Shown here piece after piece: positions 53,383-64,000 of a DNA stretch of 64,000 nt (within the stretch, counting starts at the first letter, position 1; every line of letters starts with the position of its first letter). The stretch is taken from assembly GCF_027595985.1 (NCBI RefSeq), contig NC_073311.1, positions 26,935,892 to 26,999,891 on the forward strand, written 5' to 3'. A program made the position numbers and the translations under genes. Under the pieces are notes generated by a model. That model worked only from the letters and a program-made list of their open reading frames with translations, was not told the origin of the DNA and ran no database searches. The DNA comes from Sorex araneus (lineage: Eukaryota > Chordata > Mammalia > Eulipotyphla > Soricidae).

Positions 53383-54600
53383 AAGATAATTACTTTGAAG
53401 TCTGGGAAAGTCACATTATTCTGTTGTATTTGGGAGAAGTTTTTCAGGCTTCTGTCTTGATCTAGCAAGATCAATCATTGTGAGTTCTTCTGTCTCCCCA
53501 TTAAGTCTGGTGCTCCACATGAGCACAAGGGCTTATGCTCATGTGGTCCTGAGCAGTGACCAAGGAATTGAAACATTAAGTTCTCAAGGGAAGCTATTTG
53601 CCAAGTTCAAGAGGACTTCAATGTTGGCCAGGGCTGTCAGTCAAGACTGTCTGGGGGCAATTGAATCCCAAGTCTGAGAGGTCTGGACAGTGACCAGACA
53701 TCCAGTATTAATAGAATCTACCAGATACCATTTGTCATGATCTCTTTGACCTGGAAGAAGAGCTTCTAATGGGGTGGATTTAAGAGGAGATGGGGACCTT
53801 AATTCCAGCTGGTAACAAAGTTCATGCATTGGAGCATGGCACACAGTGGTTCATAGTGATTTATTGCTTTTGTTTGGGGAGGTCTGCAGGACACTTTCTG
53901 TTAGTAGGGCTATGACTTGCTTGCTGGCAATATTGACTGGCAGAAACAAGATCTATTTGGTAGGAGAACTCTCTCTTAATAATTCTCTCTCTGCAGCAAG
54001 ATAGACCAGCTATTTGTTAATAGTGTGTGGTGCTTTCCTCAGTAACTTTCCCTCAGAATCTGTTGCAAAGGATTCTGACATTCAATATTTCTTCTACCAG
54101 CAAGGTTTCCAGCCAGTGGTAAAAAAGATTGCACCTTCAGCAAATCAGATGCCTTTTCATATGCTGTAAATGATTGCTTCCTATTCCAGTATTCTAAGTA
54201 GAGGGTTATGATATTGGGTGCTGGGTGTTTGATGAAAGCTTTCATGCTCCTCAGGGTAAAGTTCTGTGCATTGGTAATGCTTTTCCAGTTGATGCTTCTT
54301 GATTAACCAATGGGTTTCTTTCTTGATAAGATGTCTCTAGGGCTCCAAAGCTTTTGGGTCTTCTCCTGATCCTTGTAGACCCTTGACTTTTCTCTAAATT
54401 TTGGAGAAAGTTCTTTCAAATTTTAGTACGTAGACAAGTTGTGATCACAGAAGGGGTACATACATAATTTCCCTCTTTGCGAAAGTTTTCAGTGATTAAT
54501 AAAAATTAAAAATCTACAGAACAATGTAGAATCTCATGACCTTATTTATTGTATATGATAATTTCATCGATTATTTAAAGCTAAGTTATTTTTATAATAA
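53383..54600. other. Unannotated sequence
   Basis: Moderate GC for this region and no frame longer than 68 codons. No family recognised; an old LINE or LTR remnant is possible. Confidence 0.35.
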
Positions 54601-54625
54601 TGTTTATTTCTAAAAGTATCTACTT

Positions 54626-54812
54626 TGGGGCCTGAGTGATAGCACCGCGGGTAGGGTGTTTGCCTTGCATGCAGTTGATTAAGATTCAAACTCCAGCATC
54701 CTATATGGTCCCCTGAGCACTGCCAGGAGTAATTTCTGAGTGCTAAGTCAAAAGTGACCCCTGAGCATCAATGGGTGTTACCCAAAAGTAAAAAATGAAT
54801 AAATAAATAAAT
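54626..54812 (+). mobile_element. SINE-A, plus strand, one of a nested pair
   Basis: GGGGCCTGAGTGATAGCACC head, degraded B box (AGATTCAAACTCC), body, and an (AAAT)n tail. TSD AAAAGTATCT at 54612-54621 and 54813-54822. Confidence 0.92.
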
Positions 54813-54822
54813 AAAAGTATCT

Positions 54823-54999
54823 TTTTTTTTTTTTTTGCTTTTTGGGTCACACCCGGCAATGCCCAGAGGTCACTCCTGGCTCTGCACTCAGGAATTACCA
54901 CTGGCAGTGCTCAGGGGACCTTATGGGATGCTGGGAATTGAACCCGGGTCAGCCGTGTGCAAGGAAAACGCCCTACCCACTGTGCTATCACTCCAGCCC
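54823..54999 (-). mobile_element. SINE-A, minus strand, one of a nested pair
   Basis: Reverse orientation: T run, GGGTCACACCCGGCAATGCC, GGGAATTGAACCCGGGTC, CACTGTGCTATCACTCCAGC. It shares the target word AAAAGTATCT, which occurs again at 55000-55009, so two SINEs lie tail to tail between three copies of one target. Confidence 0.95.
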
Positions 55000-55009
55000 A
55001 AAAGTATCT

Positions 55010-55675
55010 ATTTTAAGATAAGTAATTATGTACTAAAACTGATACTGTTAGTATTGCTTTAAATGTATATTATCACCCAGGGCTATCCCAGGAGACAGGT
55101 GATTTTAATGTACTCAATTGTTTGTACCTAAGTGTTCTTTCCCTTTTACTCTGTTTTGATTTTGTATTCAGCCTAAGGTGATACATAGAGAGAAAACAGA
55201 GTTATTATGATTTTACTTGTCTTCTCAAATAATTCGGAACACACTTAAGGTGTGTTCAAAATTTCAATTGAATCCCTGACAGTAGAAGGGATTTTTAGAG
55301 GAGGATGAAAGGGAATAAAGATACTTAGAAATACAAACGGAAAAAGCAGACTGCGGTAAATAGCCTTTATCTTCATCATACCCTTTTATTGTTTTTTTTT
55401 CCAGTTTATAATGTATTAAAAAGCTAACATTTGTTCTATTTCCTGAATTGTTTGAAAAAGAAAATGTTACCAGACTACATAAGACTTCACTCAGTCTCTC
55501 AGTACCTCTTCTTTCTCATCTGCAAGATAAGGGAGCGAAGTTAAAAGACAAATACTGAGTCTTTAGTGTGTTTAAGACCAGGGAGGGCTGTTAGAATGCT
55601 GGTTTTCAAGAAAGCCTCAAAAACACTCATTTATTAGGACTAAGCAAGGATTACATTTGCTTTTCATTGTTCATT
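55010..55675. other. Unannotated sequence
   Basis: AT-rich; no gene or repeat recognised. Confidence 0.4.
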
Positions 55676-55679
55676 TGTC

Positions 55680-55808
55680 TTTTTGTTTTGATGTGGGGTT
55701 CCATTACATGTGCTTGGGAGCTACATCTCATTTAGTGTCAGGAATTGAACCCAGAGCATGAAATATGCAAGGCAAGTACTCTTTTACTAAACCACACCCC
55801 TAGCCATT
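55680..55808 (-). mobile_element. Old SINE-A relic
   Basis: + strand GTGTCAGGAATTGAACCCAG, ATGCAAGGCAAGTACTC, ACCACACCCCTAGCC resemble the reverse complement of a SINE head. Confidence 0.5.
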
Positions 55809-55871
55809 GACTTTCACTGACTGTCTTTAATTACTAAAAATTACTTAAGTAATTACACCTAGAAATTATTA

Positions 55872-56052
55872 TTATTATTATTTTTTGCTTTTTGGGTCAC
55901 ACCCAGCGATGCTCAGGGGTTACTCCTGGCTTTGCACTCAGGAATTACTCCTGGCGGTGCTTGGGGGACCATATGGGATGCCGGAGATCGAACCCGGGTC
56001 AGCCGCGTGCAAGGCAAACGCCCTACCCGCTGTGCTATCGCTCCGGCCCCAA
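55872..56052 (-). mobile_element. SINE-A, minus strand, exact TSD
   Basis: Well-preserved copy with CGATCGAACCCGGGTC-type B box and GCTGTGCTATCGCTCCGGCC head on +. A 15-bp TSD ACCTAGAAATTATTA (55857-55871 and 56053-56067) is exact. Confidence 0.97.
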
Positions 56053-56067
56053 ACCTAGAAATTATTA

Positions 56068-56511
56068 AAGCAAATAGTTTTGCATTTTCCACAGTGAACT
56101 TGTGAAAAATACACAACTTCTGTACAGTACCCCCTCTATCTTTCATACATATCCCACTAATTATATTTATCAGATTTAATACAAAGCATAAAACTTAATT
56201 TTAGAGCTTGTAATATAAATTACATAAAATTTGAATGATAATATTTTCCAATACATTATGCTTATAACAGCTATGCATAATCCATTGTGCTAGTTGAGAG
56301 ATTATTGCAAGAAAAAAAAATTTTCGACATTGTAGCTTATGTCACATTTAATTGAATATTATAGAACCATACTGGGATAACATTACACTACCAGATATGT
56401 AGCATGTCTTAAAAGTATGTAGATATTTTATGACTTCAAAGTGATAATTGAAATAAAATTTATATTTTTCTCACCATTTAAAATTGAATTTGGGGTTTTA
56501 ATATAATTATA
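56068..56511. other. Unannotated AT-rich sequence
   Basis: Nothing recognised. Confidence 0.4.
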
Positions 56512-56514
56512 GCA

Positions 56515-56750
56515 TTGTACAGCACTGTCATCCTGTTGTTCATCGATTTGCTTGAGCGGGCACCAGTAACTTCTCCATTGTAAGACTTGTTGTTACCGTT
56601 TTTGGCATAGCGAATATGCCATGGGTAGTTTGCCAGGCTCTGCCATGAGGGCAGGATACTCTCAGTAGCTTGCTGGGCTCTCTGAGAGGGATGGAGGAAA
56701 TGAACCCAGGTCGGCCGTGTGCAAGGCAAATGCCCTACCTGCTGTGTTAT
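56515..56750 (-). mobile_element. SINE-B, minus strand
   Basis: + strand: GTTCATCGATTTGCTTGAGC, GGGCACCAGTAACTTCTCC, GCGAATATGCCATGGGTAG, ATGAACCCAGGTCGGCC, CTGCTGTGTTATCA. The extreme 5' head is shortened. Confidence 0.93.
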
Positions 56751-56751
56751 C

Positions 56752-58332
56752 AAATTCATGGTGTATATTTTATTCTGTCCCTAATAAAATCTATTAGGTA
56801 TTAATGTTTGAAATATCATTGCACATTGTCCAGTTTATTGCAGAAATTAAAATTACTACCAGTGGGCAAATTAATGGAACAAGCAGAATCTTATAAATTA
56901 GGCCTATGTACATCACTCATTTAGTAAGTGCCAGAGTTGAGTTTAGAGGTTCTTGATCTCCCCTGTTTCAAGATTTACTTTTAAACATTTGTGCTATATT
57001 ACTGTAGACAAAGAGTACTTAACATCATAAAAATAGTATGTTGGAAACAACTTCTCTTTATTAATCTTCATTATGACCTGAGGCAGCATTGCTTGGAATA
57101 CTCAAAATTGTGACATTTTTATATATAATTAAAACCTCATTCCTCACAGCTGCATAATTTAGTGTGTAGAGAATTCATAATAATTTCATCTAAAAGTATT
57201 CAAGTTTTTCTGCTTCATGTAGCATTTACTTGATATTATTATTTACAACAAATCAAGTTTGTAAATAATGGATAGTGTCATATGGTGTTTAGAGTTTTCT
57301 ATATTCACAAAAAATTTGATCAAAAATGGGGGACTTTACTTTTGTAGGATACCAGCTCAAATTTGTATGATTCCAATCCTTGCAGTACTATCATTTTAAA
57401 TCCGGCACAGAGACCCAAAACAAATCTTATGTGAAAAGGCTATCTTGGTTATCTCTTATCAGGTCACCAGTTTCCTGTATATTCTTGTTTTATGGGAACA
57501 TGAGTCACTTGAGAAGAAATTTTGTCATTTCCCCTGAGGAGAAAAGGGATTGTAAGAGGTTTATTTTATATTTAGGAGATAAGTTTTTCTTGTGATGTAC
57601 TTTAGACAGATGACATGTCAGATGTAAGGAAAAAAACTCAAGAGCAATTTTTTTTTTACAAGTAATTGATAATTTTAACCTCCACAAATGTAGACATCTT
57701 TGTTCTATTGGAGAATAAGAAAAGAAACTTAATGTATACAAGAGCAGGCCAAGAATTAAGACACACTTTTTCTACTGCTCTTGCTTAGAATCTTCACAAA
57801 GTTACATGAAGCAACAGTCATGATTGAATGTCTGGCTACTCATTTTTTCTAAACAACGGCTGTCTTCTCCAGTCAGTAGATATGTCAAAACTTCTTCATA
57901 TTGAATGTTTTCCCTTGAGGAAGAAAAGGTAATTCACATAGTAAGTGCTTTGTTCTTTGTTTTCAATTTTGTGATTTATCAGTTCAACAGTACTCTTTCC
58001 TTCACATTCTGATGCAAGTGCTAACCAGCCCAAACCAGCTTCAACAAGCAGCAATATAATTTCAAAAGGAATAGTTTGCATGAGAAGTCATAAGGGGGAT
58101 CACACACTGATATTGGAACCTAACTAATACACACATTGTTCTTATAATCCAATGTTGATATAATCAAAATATTGACGACCACAATCTCTGAGGATATGTT
58201 TCAGATATATAAAATTTTTCTTTTAAGTTTTTGTAAACCTCTGACCCATTTGTATGGTGAATTTATTTAGTGTTATCTCAAAACTACTGTAAAAAAACAT
58301 GAAGACTCACATTCATTCATCCTGTGATTAAG
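56752..58332. other. Unannotated AT-rich sequence
   Basis: 1.6 kb without recognised repeats or exons. Frames of 71 and 78 codons overlap on opposite strands near 57380-57741; no domain is seen. Confidence 0.4.
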
Positions 58333-58344
58333 ATAAGAAAATAG

Positions 58345-58515
58345 GGGCTAGAGTGATAGCACAGCGGGTAGGGCATTTGCCTAGCACGTGGCTGACCTGC
58401 GTTTGATTCATAGCATCCCATATGGTCCCCTAAGCACCACCAGAAGTAATTCCTGAGTGCAGAGCCAGGCATTACCCCTGTGCATCATTGGGAATGACCC
58501 CTCCCCCCAAAAAAA
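58345..58515 (+). mobile_element. SINE-A with exact TSD
   Basis: GGGGCTAGAGTGATAGCACA head, diverged B box (CGTTTGATTCA), body, short A tail after CCCCTCCCCCC. TSD ATAAGAAAATAG at 58333-58344 and 58516-58527. Confidence 0.95.
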
Positions 58516-58534
58516 ATAAGAAAATAGTTAGGGA

Positions 58535-58605
58535 TTTTTGTTTGTTTGCTTTTTGGGTGGTGCTTAGGGCTAACTCCTGGCTCAAAGATCACTCCCGGAT
58601 CTTTA
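58535..58605 (-). mobile_element. SINE-A fragment, minus strand
   Basis: + strand TTTGCTTTTTGGGTGGTGCT, TAGGGCTAACTCCTGGCTC: only the 3' part of a SINE-A. Confidence 0.6.
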
Positions 58606-58808
58606 TGTGTTGACTAAAGAAATATGTAATTTTACATGTGGCAATGTAATAATTTCTTTTAATCAGAAAAAATAGTAACCTTGTATTTTTATGAAAGAAG
58701 AGTTAAAAATATGTCATAATCTGCTATTAAACTTTTGGTATATAATAATACTACATCACGTGACTAGGATAAAGGATTGAATTATGATCTCATAATCTTT
58801 GTATTTTA

Positions 58809-58989
58809 TTTTTTTTCTTTTTGTTTTTTGAGTCACACCTGGAGATGCACAGGGGTTACTCCTGGCTCTGCTCTACTCAGAAACAACTCTTGGCGGTGCT
58901 CAGAGGACCATATGGGATGCTGGGAATAGAACCCTGGTCGGCCTCGTGCAAGGCAAACGCCCTACCTGCTGTGCTATCACTCCAGCCCA
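58809..58989 (-). mobile_element. SINE-A, minus strand
   Basis: GAGTCACACCTGGAGATGCA, GGGAATAGAACCCTGGTC, GCTGTGCTATCACTCCAGCC on +. Flanks ATAATCTTTGTATTTTA and ATAATCCCTGTATTTTA are a TSD with two mismatches. Confidence 0.95.
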
Positions 58990-59057
58990 ATAATCCCTGT
59001 ATTTTAGAGATCTTTCTTATAGTCCATATGTGGAACAAGTGGGTATCATGAAATGTA

Positions 59058-59309
59058 ATCACTGTCACTGTCACTGTCATCCCATTGCTCATCAATTTGC
59101 TCGAGCGGGCACCAGTAACGTCTCCATCGTGAGACTTGTTACTGTTTTTTGCATATCAAATATGCCACAGGTAGCTTGCCAAAGCTCTGCCTCGAGGGTG
59201 AGATACTCTATGTAGCTTGCCAGGCTCTCTGAGAGAGGCGGAGGAATCGAACCCAGGTCGGCCGTGTGCAAGGCAAACAACTTACCCTCTGTGCTATCAC
59301 TCCAGCTCA
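59058..59309 (-). mobile_element. SINE-B, minus strand, full length
   Basis: Starts with (CACTGT)n on +, then CATCCCATTGCTCATCAATT, GCTCGAGCGGGCACCAGTAA, CATATCAAATATGCCACAGG, GAATCGAACCCAGGTCGG and GCTATCACTCCAGC. Close to the SINE-B consensus in this window. Confidence 0.96.
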
Positions 59310-59966
59310 GGGATCAAATTTAATTTTATTCTCTAGGGGAGAGTTCTTTCTGTCATTAGAACTGAAAACAGATTTTCATAATTTTACACCTTACTTTTAG
59401 GTGATTTACTTGTCCTCTTTATGATCACACAGATCTTCTGGGCTTCCTCTGAATCTTAGATGATGCAGAGAAACAGTTTTATCTAGAGATTCTTATCTTA
59501 TAATCTTCTTGATTAGACCACTTATACAGGATTATGTGTATTCTAATCACTATGGTACACTGTTTCTTGACCTGCTAAAATGCCTAGAAAAGTGGTGGCC
59601 TTTTCAAACTCTCTTACATATATCAATATTTTAAATTAAAAATACCAGACAACATGAAAAGTACTGAAAATTTAATCAAACTCTTATAAACAGGCTGCAG
59701 ATTGGTGACTGAGGGAAATGGTAAAACCACTTTGGTAGAAGTGTGCAACATTTCTAAAATTTTACTTATATTTATACTGTGGCCCTTTGCTCTTGAAGTG
59801 AAAACGTTGCACACATACACAAGATAGTAAAATAATTTTTGTGATAAACTTTTGCTCTTAAAGAGTTGACTTATTCATACCTGAAAACTAAAAACAGAAA
59901 AGAAATATTATAAAGAAATTGTACATATATAATTCTAGAGCAGGTAAAATCATGGGGGAGAAAGGG
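59310..59966. other. Unannotated AT-rich sequence
   Basis: Nothing recognised. Confidence 0.4.
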
Positions 59967-59983
59967 AATAATATTTATTTTAT

Positions 59984-60862
59984 TTAACTTTATTTTATTT
60001 TATTTTTAATATTTATTTATTTATTTTTGATTTTTTTAAAAACTATTGAATCACTTCACTGTGAGAACAGTTACAAAGCTTTCAGGTTTAAGACTCGGTC
60101 ATACAATAAAGAAACACCCATACCTTCACTAGTGCCCATTTCTCACCACCAACAACCCCAGTATACCTCCCATCCCACACCCTCCCCCTACCTGTGTGGT
60201 AGATGATGTCCACATTACTCTCTCTACTTTCATTACATTCAATATTTCAACACAGGGCCCACCATTGTTATTTGAGATATTTTCCCAGCACTTAGATAGC
60301 CGAAAAGGCAACACTAGACACTATGTTTTCTATTCCTGATTATGAATAGCATAGGATGCAATTTTGGAATTCTGGAATTTTAATAATTAAATCTGGAGGG
60401 ATTTCTGCCAAAAGCCGCTGGGTTCTGGTACTTGTTTCTGAATCTTTGGGATCATGGTCATTCAGCAACTCGATCAGGAGTCAAAGAGGCTATTCTTTGG
60501 CTGCAACTCAGGGTCTCGTTCAGATGGGGGAGAAATAAGGCCGGCACCACCCCCATCCTGTGATGCCCAACATACACCTCCTCACTGTGGACCCAATGAA
60601 CTGTCTGTTTCATTGGCCTCCGGAAGATGGCGACCCCTGAGCCACGGGGGGGGGGGGGGTGGGGGGGGCGTGTGGGGGGGGAGATGGTGGATCATCATCT
60701 TTTCCCACCTGGGGAGGCCTGGGACCGAAAACTTAATTCAGAGTCTGGGTGAATTTCTGCCCAAAGCCGCTGGGTTCTGGTACTTGTTTCTGAGTCTCTG
60801 GGATCATGGCTGTTCAGCAACTCGATCAAAAGTCAGAGAGACCATTTGTGGATGGCAAGTCC
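59984..60862 (-). mobile_element. Family D element (L1-like, no ORF)
   Basis: Minus-strand unit with a 17-bp TSD, AATAATATTTATTTTAT (59967-59983) and AATAATATCTATTTTAT (60863-60879), one mismatch. The 5' part (right) is a two-copy tandem with period 352 bp (AAAGCCGCTGGGTTCTGG at 60411 and 60763), separated by a GC-rich segment with CGCCATCTTCC (minus) and a long G run. The left part is an L1-type 3' UTR with AAAGCTTTGTAACTG and TTCAATAG plus an expanded A-rich tail. No ORF1 or ORF2 sequence. Confidence 0.85.
60646..60681 (+). repeat. Long interrupted poly(G) run
   Basis: Runs of about 14, 8 and 9 G separated by T or CGTGT, inside a family D element. Strong G-quadruplex potential; the assembled length may be unreliable. 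Confidence 0.9.
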
Positions 60863-61049
60863 AATAATATCTATTTTATGGTATTAGAATTAATATATGA
60901 CAGAGAAAGAATATGAAGGAAGAAAAACTTCACATTACAAAAAATTTTTAGTAACTTGTCAGAAATTTAAAGTTTGATGTGTTTATATTTTACTACATGC
61001 AAATTTTGTTTAAAACTCAATTTTATAAAATTTTGTATTCTCCCAAGTA

Positions 61050-61375
61050 GAGGATGTTGAGAGGACCCATTTGGGTTGAAAGATGCATACCAAAAGTAGA
61101 CTATAGACCAAACATGATGGCCACTCAATACCTGTATTGCAAACTACAACACCCCAAAGGAGAGAGAACAAAAGGGAATGCCCTGCCCCAGAGGCAGGGT
61201 GGGGTGGTGGGGGGTGGGGCAGGGGCGGTGGGAGGGATACTGGGAACATTGGTGGAGGAGAAGGGGCACTGGTGGAGGGATGGGTAAACAATTACTATAT
61301 AACTGAAATTCAAACATGAAAGTTCATGAGTTTGTAACTATACCTCATGGTGATTCTCTAATAAAAATGTTTTTA
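61050..61375 (+). mobile_element. L1 3' UTR, older subfamily
   Basis: GCATACCAAAAGTAGACTAT, TGTATTGCAAACTACAACAC, a G-rich tract at 61196-61232, GCACTGGTGGAGGGATGGG, GAAAGTTCATGAGTTTGTAA and TAATAAAAATG. Related to 14970-15235. Confidence 0.85.
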
Positions 61376-62460
61376 AAATGTATTCTCATTTATGTTATTA
61401 TGTTCAAAAGTTTCTGGAAGCAAAATCAATAGGTGCATGTGTGTTATTTGGGAAGTCATAAAAGTGTAAACTAAATTAATAAAGATCAAAGAATGTATAA
61501 ATTAAAAATGAAAACAAGAATAGTATCAAAATTATTGTAGAACCTAAATCATAAGTATACATGTATTTCCTACAAAATTCCTTGTTACTTAAATGTTAAT
61601 AATTCTCAAAATAAAGTTTTAGGGAGAAAGTTTGGTTGAATATGGGACAGCCTTTATTATTATGCCTTGAGCATAGAATTTAAATAAGAACACATGATGT
61701 CTTTTTAATGTAGTTCTTACTGAAATAGTAAAGATTATAAAAGATATTTTAACTCACTCAATAGTTACTGAGCAATTAATAATCAATATCCAAAAAGGCC
61801 AGGCACAATAGTCTGTCCTTGACCTTAAATTCTAATGGAAGAAAAAAGGTCTTAATTTGATAATCATTTTAATTAATAATATAGCACTTACATTAGAAAT
61901 ATTGTTATTAAAATATTAGGAATCAAACTGAGAATCTCACAGGTACAATAAAACAGCAATAATTTATTTTCAATTAAGTATAGTGGATTATGAAAACAAG
62001 TTCTAATATGTAGAAAATATCCCCAAATAATATTCTTCATGTCTTTCATGTAAAGCATAATCATAAATTATTAGTATTTTAGTAAATTAATCCAAAATGA
62101 AACCAGTTGGAAAAAAACCTTAAAAAACACAATGTCAGACATTCTTTTTTATTATTTTTTTGAACTATAAGCCAACTCCCAAGATTTTTTTCTTAATACT
62201 TTCATAATATAATTTGCATCTGGCATGGTTTCTCATCATAGTCATAGTACCCAGACAAAATTAAACTAAATTGCTTTGAGTGAGTTAATCTATAATCACA
62301 TCCAAAGGATACACATATAGCTCCTCAGAAAACATTAATCTTGTCATTACTTATTTTAAATACAAATCCTACTATTCTGTTGTAGAAAGTGTTAAACGTA
62401 AGCTTTGAACCAGTAGTACATTATGTCTAGTCCGTAGTTTTCTATTATTTTTATAATATA
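61376..62460. other. Unannotated AT-rich sequence
   Basis: No repeat or coding feature recognised. Confidence 0.4.
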
Positions 62461-62494
62461 TAGACTTATCTATATATTATAAATATATATATAG

Positions 62495-63045
62495 AGAGAG
62501 AGTCTCTTGCCCGAATGCCTGGCTGTCTTCCCCGGGGCCCCTCAGAGGGGATGGGCTCCAGCTTCCCTCCCCACCTTAAGCAGAACTCTCGGCGGCCGGC
62601 CAAAGACCACCGGAACCTAACTACAGCCATGCTGAAGGCCCTTCTCCACATGTTCGGATAGGCCTCATGCATGAAGGTACCAGCAGAGAAACCCAGATGT
62701 GTGTAATCCCATCAAGGGCCAACATCCAGAGAGAGACTTAAAATTGAGCTCCCAAAAGCGATATCTTGTAGCCTACTTCTCCCTCTGGGAGATACTGGCA
62801 ATCTTCTGAGAGTTTCCTGCCCACATGGGACAGCCTTGCAAGCTTCCCATGGTGTATTCATATGCTAAATCCAGTAACAAGCTGGATCTCATTCCCCTGA
62901 CCCTGAAAGAGCCCCCAGTCCGACATCCTTAGGAGGGCTGAGTCCAGATAGACTTCTAAGATCTCAGGGAAAGGACGAATTGAGATGTTACTGAGCCTGC
63001 CCGAGAAATTGGTGATTAATGGGATTTCATGATTTGTGATCCCTC
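62495..63045 (+). mobile_element. Family C repeat
   Basis: Plus-strand copy starting AGAGTCTCTTGCCCGAATGC in an (AT)n/(GA)n context. It has the GC-rich 5' third, internal GTGTGTAATCCCATCAAGGG, the SINE-B-like middle (TTGCAAGCTTCCCATGGTGT), and the RTE-like tail GGACGAATTGAGATGTTACT, GCCTGCCCGAGAAATTGGTG, ending TTTCATGATTTGTGATC. About 550 bp. Confidence 0.87.
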
Positions 63046-63292
63046 TATGCTCTTTTCATATATCTCTACTAGAATACTAATTTTTTTCAACATTAGAATC
63101 TTCATATTCCTTTGCAAGGTATTTGGAACTTACATGATTAATAATAGTTCTCTCATATTTTCATTAACATAATATATTTTGTACTTTTTAAAATGTAGTT
63201 TACTAATTCCCTGATTTTTCTCTCTTCTCTCAAAAAATTACTCATACAGCTCTTTCTTTGTATTTTCACTGCCAGCTTAACTCAATTATTTC

Positions 63293-63444
63293 TTTTTGGT
63301 TTTTTTGCTTTTTGGATCACACCCGGTGATGCTCAGGGGTTACTCCTGGCTCTGCACTCAGGAATCACTCCTGGCGGTGCTCGGGGGACCATATGGGATG
63401 CTGGGAATCAAACCCAGGCAAATGCCCTATCCGATGTGCTACCG
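63293..63444 (-). mobile_element. SINE-A, minus strand, exact TSD
   Basis: T run, GGATCACACCCGGTGATGCT, GGGAATCAAACCCAGG, then an internal deletion near the A box. TSD AACTCAATTATTTC (63279-63292 and 63445-63458) is exact. Confidence 0.96.
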
Positions 63445-63642
63445 AACTCAATTATTTCATACTTATCTATTACAATAGTTTTCAAAGTAAAATTTATTCT
63501 TTCCGTTACTAAAAAAGTCACAAAATATGAATTTTTTAATAAAAAGAAGTTAAAACAAATTTTTGTTCTGCTCTTAGTTTGAGGGTTTTTTACTTTTGAT
63601 TTTAGAGGTTTAGAGTAGTAAGCATTGTAAAATTGACTTTTA

Positions 63643-63835
63643 TTTTTTTTTATTTATTTTTTTTTTTTGGGGTCACACCCAGCGATGCACAGGGGTTACT
63701 ACTGGCTCTTCACTCAGGAATTACCCCTGGCGGTACTCAGGGGACCATATGGGATGCTGGGATTAGAACCCGGGTCGGCCTCCCTCGTGCAAGGCAAACG
63801 CCCTACCCTACCCGCTGTGCTATCGCTCCAGCCCC
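63643..63835 (-). mobile_element. SINE-A, minus strand, TSD
   Basis: Long T run, GGGTCACACCCAGCGATGCA, GATTAGAACCCGGGTCGGCC with a short CTCCC insertion and a CCCTA duplication, GCTGTGCTATCGCTCCAGCC. TSD TAAAATTGACTTTTA (63628-63642 and 63836-63850). Confidence 0.96.
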
Positions 63836-63850
63836 TAAAATTGACTTTTA

Positions 63851-64000
63851 ATTATCTATGTTATTTTCTGATAAATAGAGTATTTAATCTTTTGTGTATT
63901 TATTTCATTGCAAATTTCTCATTACAAAATAACGCATAAGGATGAGGATAGAACGATGATTCCTTTGATATTCGTTGTACTGAAGAAATCACTGGAAGAG
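63851..64000. other. Unannotated trailing sequence
   Basis: AT-rich; nothing recognised up to the window end. Confidence 0.4.

Overview
The window reads as mammalian, most likely a shrew (Soricidae, probably Sorex). The main reason is the dominant dispersed repeat: a tRNA-headed SINE beginning GGGGCTGGAGCGATAGCACA with pol III A- and B-box sequences, which I associate from memory with the soricid SOR family. The DNA is mostly AT-rich and non-coding. I find no complete functional protein gene, no tRNA or rRNA gene, no CRISPR array and no microbial sequence.

Layout. 0-7 kb: old and young SINEs, an L1 3' end, an MLT1-like solo LTR, and GGGA and GAAA microsatellites. About 7.4-9.2 kb: one strong CpG island with promoter-type motifs and a good splice donor, the only candidate 5' gene end; I cannot name the gene. 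9.2-20 kb: AT-rich DNA, an L1 carrying the ORF2 C-terminus, and a CT microsatellite. 20-29 kb: three copies of a long RTE-tailed repeat (family C), one joined to an RTE LINE fragment, and a processed NSA2 retrocopy. 29-36 kb: a stretch nearly free of SINEs. 36-64 kb: dense SINEs, two more RTE LINE copies, several L1 3' ends, and three short L1-like elements with duplicated 5' monomers and no ORFs (family D).

How the parts fit together. Two retrotransposition systems are visible. L1 elements end in AATAAA plus poly(A); A-tailed SINEs (SINE-A), family D and the NSA2 retrocopy carry L1-type target-site duplications (TSDs) and A-rich tails. The second system is an RTE-clade LINE whose ORF runs almost to its 3' end and finishes in a short ACAGTG/ACAAGTG repeat. 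SINE-B has the same tRNA head as SINE-A but ends with the last RTE codons plus that terminal repeat, so it is probably mobilised by RTE. Family C and one intermediate SINE-B copy keep longer RTE tails, giving a series RTE, C, intermediate, B. The RTE C-terminus resembles nematode RTE proteins as I remember them, so a horizontal origin is worth testing.

Element limits were set by eye from target-site duplications where these could be read, and are approximate elsewhere.
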